Positions 31,758-38,612 of a DNA stretch of 38,612 bases are shown piece after piece (position 1 is the first letter of the stretch; the number at the start of each line of letters is the position of its first letter). Where the stretch lies: assembly GCA_902497035.1 (NCBI GenBank), contig CABVDL010000015.1, forward strand, positions 1-38,612. The letters run 5' to 3'. The DNA comes from an uncultured Prevotella sp. Lineage in GTDB: Bacteria; Bacteroidota; Bacteroidia; Bacteroidales; Bacteroidaceae. The position numbers were made by a program, and so were the translations under genes. The notes beneath the pieces were generated by a model that saw only the letters and a list, made by a program, of their open reading frames with translations, made no database searches and had not been told where the DNA came from.

Positions 31758-31913
31758 ATGGCGAATCATCTTCTTTATTACATTTTCGTTCTTCTCATCA
31801 TTGTCCTGGCCATTGTTGTCATCAAGAAGGTGGCAGGCTGCATTATCAAGACAATAGCACTTGTCATTGCCATTGCCTTGATATTACTCATTTACTTTAC
31901 CTGCCTGCAATAG
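31758..31913 (+). CDS. Small two-helix hydrophobic membrane protein
   Basis: The frame encodes 51 residues: MANHLLYYIFVLLIIVLAIV, then V-I-K-K-V-A-G-C, then a second hydrophobic run (IIKTIALVIAIALILLIYF) and a TCLQ end. Two transmembrane helices with a basic turn are predicted, both termini probably periplasmic. No family is recognised. It lies 70 bases after the pseudouridine synthase in the same direction, and its stop is only three bases from the lolA stop on the other strand. No -7 box precedes it, so it may be the last gene of the preceding unit. It could be a type I toxin-like peptide or a plain membrane protein; there is no evidence for an antisense RNA. Confidence 0.55.
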   Translation: MANHLLYYIFVLLIIVLAIVVIKKVAGCIIKTIALVIAIALILLIYFTCLQ

Positions 31914-31916
31914 AAA

Positions 31917-32528
31917 TTAACGGAGATCAATGACATCAGCCTTGGGGAAGTCCTTGGCATTGAAAGTGAACTTACTGTTGGGCTGGTTGACAGCCTGAAA
32001 GTTGCGGACTGTAATAGAAGTCCAGTTGTTGGCACCCTGTCTCATTTTGATAAGGCTCGGCGTATATGAATGCTTGTTGATGGTGATATACACCTCCTGT
32101 ACGCTGCGCTTCTTGTTTTGTGCGGTCATGTGGACAACGTAGCTGCCGTTTTTGCTGACCATTGAGAGGTCATAACCGCTTTTATACATTGAAAGAAAGG
32201 TATATGGGTTCATGCTCATGCGTTTGGCCTCAGTCGGGGTTGAGATATTCACCTCATTGGTCATCTTCAGATAGCTCCATTGCGTCTTGCCATTGTACCA
32301 GACAATGGCCTTTGGTGTGCGTGCCTGAAACATGTTGCCCTTGATGGCAATGGTACCGGACTGAGACCCGATTTTGCTGCCCGAAGCTGTAAAATCAGCC
32401 TGTGCGCCACCCTTCCGTCCAACGACTGCTGCCGTCTTGTCCAAGACTTTCATGGCTTGCTTCGCACTCTGCGCCGGAGCAAGAATAGTGAACAAAGTGA
32501 ATAAACTCAGTAAAAATATTTTTTTCAT
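31917..32528 (-). CDS. lolA: LolA-like periplasmic lipoprotein carrier
   Basis: The 203-residue product has a Sec signal peptide (MKKIFLLSLFTLFTILAPAQS). The mature part shows the LolA-type pattern: an unclosed beta barrel with AKQAMKVLDKTAAVV, FQARTPKAIVWYNGKTQWSY, and YTFLSMYKSGYDLSMV, then the C-terminal strands RNFQAVNQPNSKFTFNAKDF. By family it shuttles lipoproteins from the inner to the outer membrane. It follows ftsK by 11 bases, a common order in Bacteroidetes. Similarity to E. coli LolA is weak, so the family is certain but the exact role is inferred. Confidence 0.84.
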   Translation of the reverse strand: MKKIFLLSLFTLFTILAPAQSAKQAMKVLDKTAAVVGRKGGAQADFTASGSKIGSQSGTIAIKGNMFQARTPKAIVWYNGKTQWSYLKMTNEVNISTPTEAKRMSMNPYTFLSMYKSGYDLSMVSKNGSYVVHMTAQNKKRSVQEVYITINKHSYTPSLIKMRQGANNWTSITVRNFQAVNQPNSKFTFNAKDFPKADVIDLR

Positions 32529-32539
32529 ACTATATAAAA

Positions 32540-35020
32540 TTACTTTCCTCCATGAACGGTGCTGAGCAGTCTTGCAAGGCTGCTCTCATCCTGAATGAGA
32601 ACATCTCGCGGCTTTGCCCCCTGGGCAGGACCTACGATTCCTACATGTTCCAACTGGTCCATCAGTCTGCCTGCACGGTTGTAGCCAATCGAGAAACGAC
32701 GCTGTATCATACTCGTTGAACCCTGCTGTGTAACGACAACAGCCCGTGCAACCTCATCAAAATAAGGGTCGAGCTTGCTGGCGTCAGTATCGCCATTGCC
32801 GCCACTTATCTCGGCATTAGGATCATCAGGCTCAGGGAGTTCCATCGGGTCAACCGGTCCGGGCTGATTGGCAATGTAGTCGCACACTGCCTCAATCTCT
32901 GGCGTGTCAATGAAAGCGCATTGTACACGCACAGGCTCTGTTCCTGCAAGGAAGAGCATGTCACCCCTTCCTGCCAACTGGTCTGCGCCCGTGCGGTCAA
33001 GAATGGTTCGGGAGTCAACCTGTGCCGAGACACGGAAAGCCATACGGCCAGGAAAGTTGGCCTTTATGTTGCCGGTGATTATCTTAGTCGTAGGGCGCTG
33101 CGTGGCAATAATCATGTGAATGCCGACGGCACGGGCCAACTGTGCGATACGTGCGATAGGAGCCTCAATTTCCTTACCCGCAGTCATGATGAGGTCACCG
33201 AACTCGTCGATAATCACTACAATATACGGCATGTAATCATGTCCGTCAGTAAGACGAAGTTTGTGGTGGATGAACTTGTCGTTATACTCGTCAATCTTTC
33301 TTACCTGTGCTTTCTTCAGCAGGTCATATCGATGATCCATGAGTTTACAGAGCGAGTTGAGCGTGCGTACCACTTTCTGTACGTCAGTGATAATAGGCTC
33401 ATCCTCATTCTCGGGCAATGCTGCCATGTAGTGGGGCGCAATCTTATTATAGATACTGAACTCCACTTTTTTCGGGTCAACCAGAACGAACTTCAGTTCG
33501 TTGGGATGTTTCTTATATAATAAGGAGGTTATGATGGCATTGAGGCCAACTGATTTACCCATACCCGTCGCTCCGGCTACCAACAGGTGAGGGAGCTTAG
33601 TGAGGTCTACCATGTACACTTCATTCGTAATAGTCTTCCCAAGGCACAAAGGCAGATTCATCTTAGAATTCTGGAATTTCTTCGTGTTCAGTACGCTCTC
33701 CATTGACACGATTTGAGGCTTCTTGTTAGGAACCTCAATACCTATAGTTCCCTTGCCAGGTATAGGGGCTATGATACGGATACCTAAAGCCGAGAGGCTC
33801 AGCGCTATATCCGCTTCAAGACCGCGGATGCGGTTGATGCGGACTCCCTCAGCAGGCGTTATTTCGTATAGAGTGACGGTGGGGCCGACAGTGGCATTGA
33901 TTTGGCTGATTTCAACGCCAAAGTTGCGCAACACCTCAACAATACGGTTGTTGTTGGCCTTGATTTCGTCCATGTCGATCACCGTCTTGTTGTCATACTT
34001 CTTCAATAAGTTGAAGGCAGGGAACTTGTATTTAGTAAAGGGTTCCCAGGGATTGATAGGTATGTCAAGATTAGTGATGGTAGGGGCTGTCGCATTTGCC
34101 TTCTCCTCAACTTTCTGCTGTTCAACTGTCAGCTCAGGCTCACTGTCGTTTTTCCCGGTTTCAACGGGAATATTTGTAGTGAGTACCGGTTCCTGATGTG
34201 TTTTTGTGGTTGGTGAGGCATTCTGGGTATAATCAGTAAGGTCAACCACCTGTGACTTTCCTTCCTCTTCTGCAGGCTCATCCGTATGATTGTCAGTGTC
34301 ACTTGCAGTATCTCCTGAATTCGGCTCTACATCGGTGCCATCATCCTCTGTGTCATTGGTATGATTGGTAACCGTAAACTTCACATGTTTCAGATACCTC
34401 ATGGGATTCATCATGCGGCGTATATAGACGATAGTCTCTGTGCTGAGATAGGTGAGGAAAGCTATTGCCGTAAGTAGAAGAAGAGCGGTAAGGCCTGGTG
34501 CCCCTATCAGCATTTCTATATGATCGACGCAGTAGGCACCGTGATTTCCACCCGGATTATACACCTGATCACCCATGAAAGGCGCAAGAAATTTAGCTAA
34601 GGCGATGGACGACCAAATCATGACGACCATAAGACAGAAGAAGCTTTTCAGTAAACCAACAGAATAAGCATGCATCAGCTTTAGAGCGACCAGTATTAAA
34701 AAAACCGGTAAGAGAAATGCCGGGAGGCCAAAATTGACGGAAATGAGCATGTAAGAAGCCCATGCGCCTAAAGAGCCGCAATAGTTGGTAAACTCGTGTC
34801 CGCAGTTAAACAGTTCCCAAGGCCTGAGATTTTCCAGAATGCTCTGGTCAGCCTTACCCGTACTTAAATAGCTCACCATCGAAATGATAAGCAGCACGGA
34901 AAAGGCCAGTAGCACGAGACCTAAGAAAAAGTCTATGGTGTCATTCTCTATCTTATTTCGGAAGCCAACCGCCTCGCCGAAGCTTCTTGATGATGAGCGG
35001 CCAGATTTTCTTTTAGTCAT
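32540..35020 (-). CDS. ftsK: DNA translocase FtsK
   Basis: From ATG 35020 the product has 826 residues and begins MTKRKSGRSSSRSFGEAVGF. Four N-terminal membrane helices (about 31-52, 87-114, 125-145, 172-192) anchor it at the septum. An acidic, Thr/Asp-rich linker (about 215-320) follows. The motor has Walker A GATGMGKSVG (about 483-492), Walker B VVIIDEFGDLIM and IATQRPTTKIITGNIKANFP. A C-terminal gamma winged helix (VTQQGSTSMIQRRFSIGYNRAGRLMDQLE) recognises chromosome polarity sequences. The ATG at 35044 lies inside the -7 box, so it cannot be used from this promoter; ATG 35026 is the alternative. lolA is cotranscribed. Confidence 0.94.
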   Translation of the reverse strand: MTKRKSGRSSSRSFGEAVGFRNKIENDTIDFFLGLVLLAFSVLLIISMVSYLSTGKADQSILENLRPWELFNCGHEFTNYCGSLGAWASYMLISVNFGLPAFLLPVFLILVALKLMHAYSVGLLKSFFCLMVVMIWSSIALAKFLAPFMGDQVYNPGGNHGAYCVDHIEMLIGAPGLTALLLLTAIAFLTYLSTETIVYIRRMMNPMRYLKHVKFTVTNHTNDTEDDGTDVEPNSGDTASDTDNHTDEPAEEEGKSQVVDLTDYTQNASPTTKTHQEPVLTTNIPVETGKNDSEPELTVEQQKVEEKANATAPTITNLDIPINPWEPFTKYKFPAFNLLKKYDNKTVIDMDEIKANNNRIVEVLRNFGVEISQINATVGPTVTLYEITPAEGVRINRIRGLEADIALSLSALGIRIIAPIPGKGTIGIEVPNKKPQIVSMESVLNTKKFQNSKMNLPLCLGKTITNEVYMVDLTKLPHLLVAGATGMGKSVGLNAIITSLLYKKHPNELKFVLVDPKKVEFSIYNKIAPHYMAALPENEDEPIITDVQKVVRTLNSLCKLMDHRYDLLKKAQVRKIDEYNDKFIHHKLRLTDGHDYMPYIVVIIDEFGDLIMTAGKEIEAPIARIAQLARAVGIHMIIATQRPTTKIITGNIKANFPGRMAFRVSAQVDSRTILDRTGADQLAGRGDMLFLAGTEPVRVQCAFIDTPEIEAVCDYIANQPGPVDPMELPEPDDPNAEISGGNGDTDASKLDPYFDEVARAVVVTQQGSTSMIQRRFSIGYNRAGRLMDQLEHVGIVGPAQGAKPRDVLIQDESSLARLLSTVHGGK

Positions 35021-35041
35021 ATTCATTACTATTTGGTAGTG

Positions 35042-35072
35042 CAAAATTAATTGATTTCATCTGAAAAACAAA
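35042..35072 (-). promoter_or_regulatory. Promoter of ftsK-lolA
   Basis: TTTG (35069-35072), a 19-base spacer and TAATTTTG (35042-35049), all on the minus strand, fit the consensus. The start near 35036 leaves a 16-base leader before ATG 35020. Confidence 0.76.
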
Positions 35073-35145
35073 GATAAAGTTGCGGCATTTTTGGGAAAGT
35101 GTGAAGGTTTTACGGTTTTAGGATGGCAGTGTGCCTATTTTTTTA

Positions 35146-35153
35146 TAATTTTG
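35146..35153 (+). promoter_or_regulatory. -7 box of the exonuclease-rlmI-tilS unit
   Basis: TAATTTTG followed by CAC lies 18 bases before ATG 35172. No clear TTTG is found at the -33 position; the upstream sequence has only TTTT runs. Confidence 0.6.
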
Positions 35154-35171
35154 CACGTATATTTTTGAAGA

Positions 35172-35954
35172 ATGAAGAAGACGCTTTACAGCCGGTTTGA
35201 CAAGAAAGCCATCACAGGTCTTCCCGTCGTAACCTTCCCTGGCCGCATCATAACCATCATAACTGCTGGTGAGGCTGAGAAGGCGGTAGATTACCTGCTC
35301 AGCAGTGACATCTTGGGGGTTGACACCGAAACAAAGCCTGCTTTCCACCGTGGAGAGCAGTACAAGGTATCGTTGTTGCAGGTATCCAATAGGGATACAT
35401 GTTTTTTATTCAGGCTAAATCTAACAGATATTACTCCAGCCATCAAGCGGCTGCTGGAGGATACCACCGTGAAGAAAATCGGCCTTTCTTGGCACGACGA
35501 CATTCGCGGACTTGAAAACCGGCAGGCTTTTGAGCCCGGACTGTTTCTGGATTTGCAGGATATGGTAGGCGCGTTGGGTATCAAGGATTTAAGCCTGCAA
35601 AAGATTTACGCCAACCTTTTCCATAAGAAGATATCCAAGCGGCAGAGGCTGTCAAATTGGGAAGCGCCCGTACTCTCTGACAAGCAAAAACAATATGCAG
35701 CCATAGACGCATGGAGCTGCATTCAACTTTACGAGGAGTTTCTACGGCTTGAAAACACAAGGGATTACGAATTGATCGATGTTCCGGAGCCTGAGAACAT
35801 GAAAGCCGCTCCAAAGACAGAACATAAGTCTGATACTTCTGAAACGGAGGCAACAGACAACAAGGAAACAAGCAAGGCTAAGGCGCCCCGTAAAAAGACA
35901 AAAAGACGTAATACACCCCGCAAACATCTCGACAGCAATGACAACAATGTATAA
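35172..35954 (+). CDS. DEDD-family 3'-5' exonuclease (RNase D/WRN-like)
   Basis: The 260-residue protein has an exonuclease domain at about 35-200. Motif I is ILGVDTETKP (Asp-x-Glu), motif II is KIGLSWHDDIRGLE, and motif III is YAAIDAWSCIQLYEEF with the final Asp. WRN/RNase D-type DEDDy enzymes digest DNA or RNA from the 3' end. The last 50 residues (KAAPKTEHKSD...KTKRRNTPRKH) form a disordered, strongly basic tail that probably binds nucleic acid. It overlaps the next gene by 17 bases, so the two are translationally coupled. Whether RNA or DNA is the substrate is not clear. Confidence 0.88.
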   Translation: MKKTLYSRFDKKAITGLPVVTFPGRIITIITAGEAEKAVDYLLSSDILGVDTETKPAFHRGEQYKVSLLQVSNRDTCFLFRLNLTDITPAIKRLLEDTTVKKIGLSWHDDIRGLENRQAFEPGLFLDLQDMVGALGIKDLSLQKIYANLFHKKISKRQRLSNWEAPVLSDKQKQYAAIDAWSCIQLYEEFLRLENTRDYELIDVPEPENMKAAPKTEHKSDTSETEATDNKETSKAKAPRKKTKRRNTPRKHLDSNDNNV

Positions 35955-37128
35955 GAATATTTATCTGAAACGAGGAAAAGAGGAGTCGCTGAAACGCTTT
36001 CATCCTTGGGTTTTCTCTGGTGCTATCCGAAACATGGACGAAGGTATTGCTGAGGGCGATACTGTAAGAGTCATTACAAATAAGGGCGATTTCATTGCTG
36101 TCGGGCACTATCAGATTGGGTCAATCGCTGTAAGGGTTCTTTCTTTTGATGACATTGCCATCGATGGCGGTTTTTGGGAGAAACGCATTGCCTCAGCTTT
36201 AAGCATGCGCCAATCCATCGGTATTGCAGATAATCCGCAAAATGACACCTACCGTCTGGTCCATGGTGAGGGCGACAACCTGCCCGGGCTTGTCGTTGAC
36301 TGCTATGGAAGAACTGCTGTCGTTCAAGCGCACAGCGTGGGAATGCACGTTTGCCGCAACGAGGTGTGCAAAGCTCTGGTTGAAGTAATGGGGACGCGCA
36401 TTGAAAATGTTTATTACAAAAGTGAGACGACATTGCCCTTTAAGGCTGACCTCGGGCAAGAAAATGGTTTTCTTTATGGACATACAGAGGACAATATTGC
36501 TGTAGAGAATGGCTTGAAGTTCCGTATCGACTGGCTGCGGGGCCAAAAGACCGGTTTCTTTGTTGACCAACGTGAGAACCGCTCATTGCTGGAGCGTTAC
36601 GCCAAAGGGCGTAGCGTTCTAAATATGTTCTGCTACACGGGCGGCTTCTCGGTATATGCCATGCGCGGTGGAGCCAAATTGGTACATTCAGTTGACAGTA
36701 GTGCCAAGGCAATCGAATTGACACGGCTCAACATAGAAATGAATTTCCCCGATGACAGCCGACATAAGGCTTTCTGTGAGGATGCTTTCAAATATCTTGA
36801 TGAGAGTGGTGACAAATATGACCTTATAGTCCTTGATCCTCCAGCCTTTGCCAAGCACCGTTCAGCGTTACACAACGCACTGAAAGGATATATACGTCTA
36901 AATGTAAAGGGGTTGGAGCGTATCAGGCATGGCGGTATTCTGTTCACGTTCAGCTGTTCACAGGCTGTCACTAAAGAAAATTTCCGCACTGCTGTCTTCA
37001 CAGCGGCGGCTCAGGCAAAGCGTAGCGTGAGGATATTGCATCAGTTGCACCAACCAGCCGACCATCCTATCAACATCTATCATCCTGAAGGAGAGTATCT
37101 GAAAGGCTTTGTGCTGTATGTCGAATAG
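35938..37128 (+). CDS. 23S rRNA cytosine-5 methyltransferase, RlmI-like
   Basis: The 396-residue protein starts with a PUA domain (about 1-75: IYLKRGKEESLKRFHPWVFSGAI). An EEHEAD-like middle (GENLPGLVVDCYG-type, here GEGDNLPGLVVDCYGRTAVV) follows. The methyltransferase domain has RENRSLLERYAKGRSVLNMF, CYTGGFSVYAMRGGA (SAM site), VHSVDSSAKAIEL and LIVLDPPAFAKH. The C-terminal FTFSCSQAVTKENF holds the catalytic Cys. RlmI methylates C1962 of 23S rRNA in E. coli; the call here rests on layout and motifs. The start at 35938 overlaps the exonuclease; ATG 35947 is possible. tilS overlaps its end. Confidence 0.88.
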   Translation: MTTMYKNIYLKRGKEESLKRFHPWVFSGAIRNMDEGIAEGDTVRVITNKGDFIAVGHYQIGSIAVRVLSFDDIAIDGGFWEKRIASALSMRQSIGIADNPQNDTYRLVHGEGDNLPGLVVDCYGRTAVVQAHSVGMHVCRNEVCKALVEVMGTRIENVYYKSETTLPFKADLGQENGFLYGHTEDNIAVENGLKFRIDWLRGQKTGFFVDQRENRSLLERYAKGRSVLNMFCYTGGFSVYAMRGGAKLVHSVDSSAKAIELTRLNIEMNFPDDSRHKAFCEDAFKYLDESGDKYDLIVLDPPAFAKHRSALHNALKGYIRLNVKGLERIRHGGILFTFSCSQAVTKENFRTAVFTAAAQAKRSVRILHQLHQPADHPINIYHPEGEYLKGFVLYVE

Positions 37129-38533
37129 CAATTTCGTCCATTCCATCGCTACGTTCATCAAATACAATCATTTGATGGATGCTGGAAGAAAATATCTTGT
37201 CGCCTTGTCTGGCGGAGCAGACAGTGTCGCTCTGCTGAGTGTTTTGAACGAATTGGGCTATCACATTGAGGCTGTCCATTGCAATTTCCACCTGCGTGGA
37301 GAAGAAAGCAATAGGGATGAGTCTTTTTGCAAACGGTTGTGTCAGAGCAAGAACATTCCATTACACTTAGCAAGTTTTGATACGACAAGTTTTGCAAAAC
37401 TACACAAAATATCCGTCGAGATGGCCGCGCGCCGGCTGCGCTATCATTTTTTCACACAGCTTTGCCATGACCTCTCGGCCGATGGCGTATGTGTAGGGCA
37501 CCATGCTGATGACCAGGTGGAAACAGTGATCCTAAACATCATTAGGGGGACGGGCATTGATGGCCTGACGGGCATGAAGCCGCGAAATAACATTGTAATC
37601 CGACCGCTACTACCTGTGGGCAGACAGCAGATATTGGCTTATCTTCAGACTTTAGGCCAGGATTATGTGACTGACAGTACAAATCTCGTTGATGACGTCC
37701 AGCGAAACAAGGTAAGGCTCGATGTGCTGCCAGTGCTTGAGACCGTCAATTCTTCCGTTAGGAGGAATATTATCCATATGGCAGAGAACCTTTCCGAATC
37801 CAGATTTGCCCTTGAGGCTCAGCTGAATGAGGCCATGCGCAATGCTGCACTTACCGATACATCGGAAATGCCAAATCCAGCCAATGGTGATGAGAAAAAG
37901 TCAATGGCATTCAATGTTGGCCGTCTGTTGGACTATCCGTCCCCACAGTTGCTATTCTGGCATATTCTCTCATCCTATGGGTTTAACCGGCCGCAAGTCG
38001 GTGAAATCGCCCGGTATCTTTTGCAAAACGCGGAGATAAATTGCAATGACCACAGCATTAAATTATGGCAAAGTCATGATTTTGTCGCTTTATCTGACTG
38101 CAGAACATTGTGGATTACTGAGCGCAAGACCTGGGAGCGTCCATTTAACGCTTTTAGTCTGCCCGAATGTGGGTTGTATAAAAGGGGAGACATAAATTGT
38201 CGGGTTGAAGAATTTCCAATTGAAAGGCTGGCTTGCATCTCTCGTATCGACCGGAAAATAACAATAGACAGCAAACTGGTCGTATTTCCGCTTACGCTTC
38301 GCAGAACAGAGACAGGCGATAAATTCACCCCTTATGGAATGCATGGGCACAAACTCGTCAGCGATTTCTTGAAAGATGCTCATTTGAATCCTATTACCCG
38401 TAAGCAGCAGCTTGTGCTGACCGATGCAACGGGTAAAATATTATGGGTTGTTGGATTACGCATTGATGACCACTATAAAGTAATAATGGGTAAGACGAGG
38501 CAGATTCTGCAAGTCGAACTGATAAACAGTTGA
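37118..38533 (+). CDS. tilS: tRNA(Ile) lysidine synthetase
   Basis: TilS changes the wobble C34 of tRNA-Ile(CAU) to lysidine, switching decoding from AUG to AUA, and is essential. From ATG 37118 the product has 471 residues. The PP-loop ATP site LVALSGGADSVALLSVLN is near residues 27-44, followed by HCNFHLRGEESNRDE and GHHADDQVETVILNIIRGTG. A C-terminal substrate domain holds TLRRTETGDKFTPYGMHGHK and ILWVVGLRIDDHY. An in-frame TTG at 37109 would add three residues; ATG 37118 still overlaps the rlmI stop by 11 bases. It is the last gene of the unit. Confidence 0.94.
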   Translation: MSNSNFVHSIATFIKYNHLMDAGRKYLVALSGGADSVALLSVLNELGYHIEAVHCNFHLRGEESNRDESFCKRLCQSKNIPLHLASFDTTSFAKLHKISVEMAARRLRYHFFTQLCHDLSADGVCVGHHADDQVETVILNIIRGTGIDGLTGMKPRNNIVIRPLLPVGRQQILAYLQTLGQDYVTDSTNLVDDVQRNKVRLDVLPVLETVNSSVRRNIIHMAENLSESRFALEAQLNEAMRNAALTDTSEMPNPANGDEKKSMAFNVGRLLDYPSPQLLFWHILSSYGFNRPQVGEIARYLLQNAEINCNDHSIKLWQSHDFVALSDCRTLWITERKTWERPFNAFSLPECGLYKRGDINCRVEEFPIERLACISRIDRKITIDSKLVVFPLTLRRTETGDKFTPYGMHGHKLVSDFLKDAHLNPITRKQQLVLTDATGKILWVVGLRIDDHYKVIMGKTRQILQVELINS

Positions 38534-38550
38534 ATAGCTTTTTCCTCTCA

Positions 38551-38582
38551 ACGCAACAACGCAACAACGCAACAACGCAACA
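38551..38582. repeat. Tandem repeat ACGCAACA x4
   Basis: Four perfect copies of the 8-base unit ACGCAACA lie 17 bases past the tilS stop and run almost to the window end. On the minus strand the unit reads TGTTGCGT. The tract is intergenic as seen here, so it would not shift a tilS reading frame, but length change by slippage is plausible. I see no gene in 38534-38612. Confidence 0.85.
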
Positions 38583-38612
38583 TTTATAGGTATCGCATGT
38601 CGGCAAAACAGA

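Noticed and set aside
38394..38606. 70-codon minus-strand frame over the tandem repeat at the window end
   Set aside because: It is largely tilS antisense plus translated repeat (CCVVALLRCC) with no promoter; not a supported gene.
1..38612. CRISPR array, insertion sequence, phage genes, tRNA or rRNA genes
   Set aside because: No regularly spaced repeats, transposase or integrase-like frames, cloverleaf or rRNA segments were seen on reading both strands.

Overview
The window looks like chromosomal DNA from a Bacteroidales bacterium, most probably Prevotellaceae. Three things point there. Promoters carry the Bacteroidota -7 box TAnnTTTG with a TTTG-like -33 element instead of sigma-70 boxes. 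Shine-Dalgarno sequences are scarce. The gene families are typical of the phylum: an OmpA-family porin, an HU-CCDC81/SPOR protein, DUF4492 in front of cydA, DUF4836 and DUF4738-type lipoproteins, and an acyl-ACP thioesterase inside the ilv cluster. I see no tRNA, rRNA, CRISPR array, phage or insertion sequence. The genus assignment is inference.

Layout. 1-1510: an OmpA-like outer-membrane protein between two near-identical terminators. 1511-1800: an intergenic stretch rich in palindromes. 1868-8023: branched-chain amino acid synthesis, ilvD-ilvB-ilvN-acyl-ACP thioesterase, then ilvC on its own promoter with almost the same core as that of ilvD. 8256-10810: a minus-strand HU-CCDC81/SPOR protein plus FHA protein, divergent from a lipoprotein; both promoters appear to give leaderless mRNAs. 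11025-12716: an AspT/YidE-type transporter (minus). 12796-18814: a minus-strand run rsmG, metallo-beta-lactamase hydrolase, ruvC, double ABC ATPase, 5'-nucleotidase, NADH pyrophosphatase. 18928-21901: DUF4492-cydA-cydB, cytochrome bd oxidase, divergent from rsmG. 22066-24664: HAD phosphatase, beta-helix lipoprotein, cytidine deaminase. 24890-31913: nucleoside permease, bifunctional nuclease, rsmE, DUF4836 lipoprotein, ABC ATPase, FtsX-like permease, RluA-type pseudouridine synthase and a 51-residue membrane protein. 31917-35020: ftsK-lolA (minus), divergent from 35172-38533, a 3'-5' exonuclease, rlmI-like methyltransferase and tilS. The window ends in a four-copy 8-bp tandem repeat.

The genes are mainly core metabolism and housekeeping. 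IlvBN, IlvC and IlvD supply three consecutive steps to valine/isoleucine. The secreted 5'-nucleotidase, nucleoside permease and cytidine deaminase could form a nucleoside-salvage route. CydAB gives high-affinity oxygen respiration. Several rRNA/tRNA modification enzymes (RsmG, RsmE, RluA-type, RlmI-like, TilS) are scattered through the window. No large undescribed system is evident. The most interesting signals are regulatory (leaderless divergent pair, possible class II activator site at cyd, palindromic repeats) and a few under-described small or degenerate proteins.
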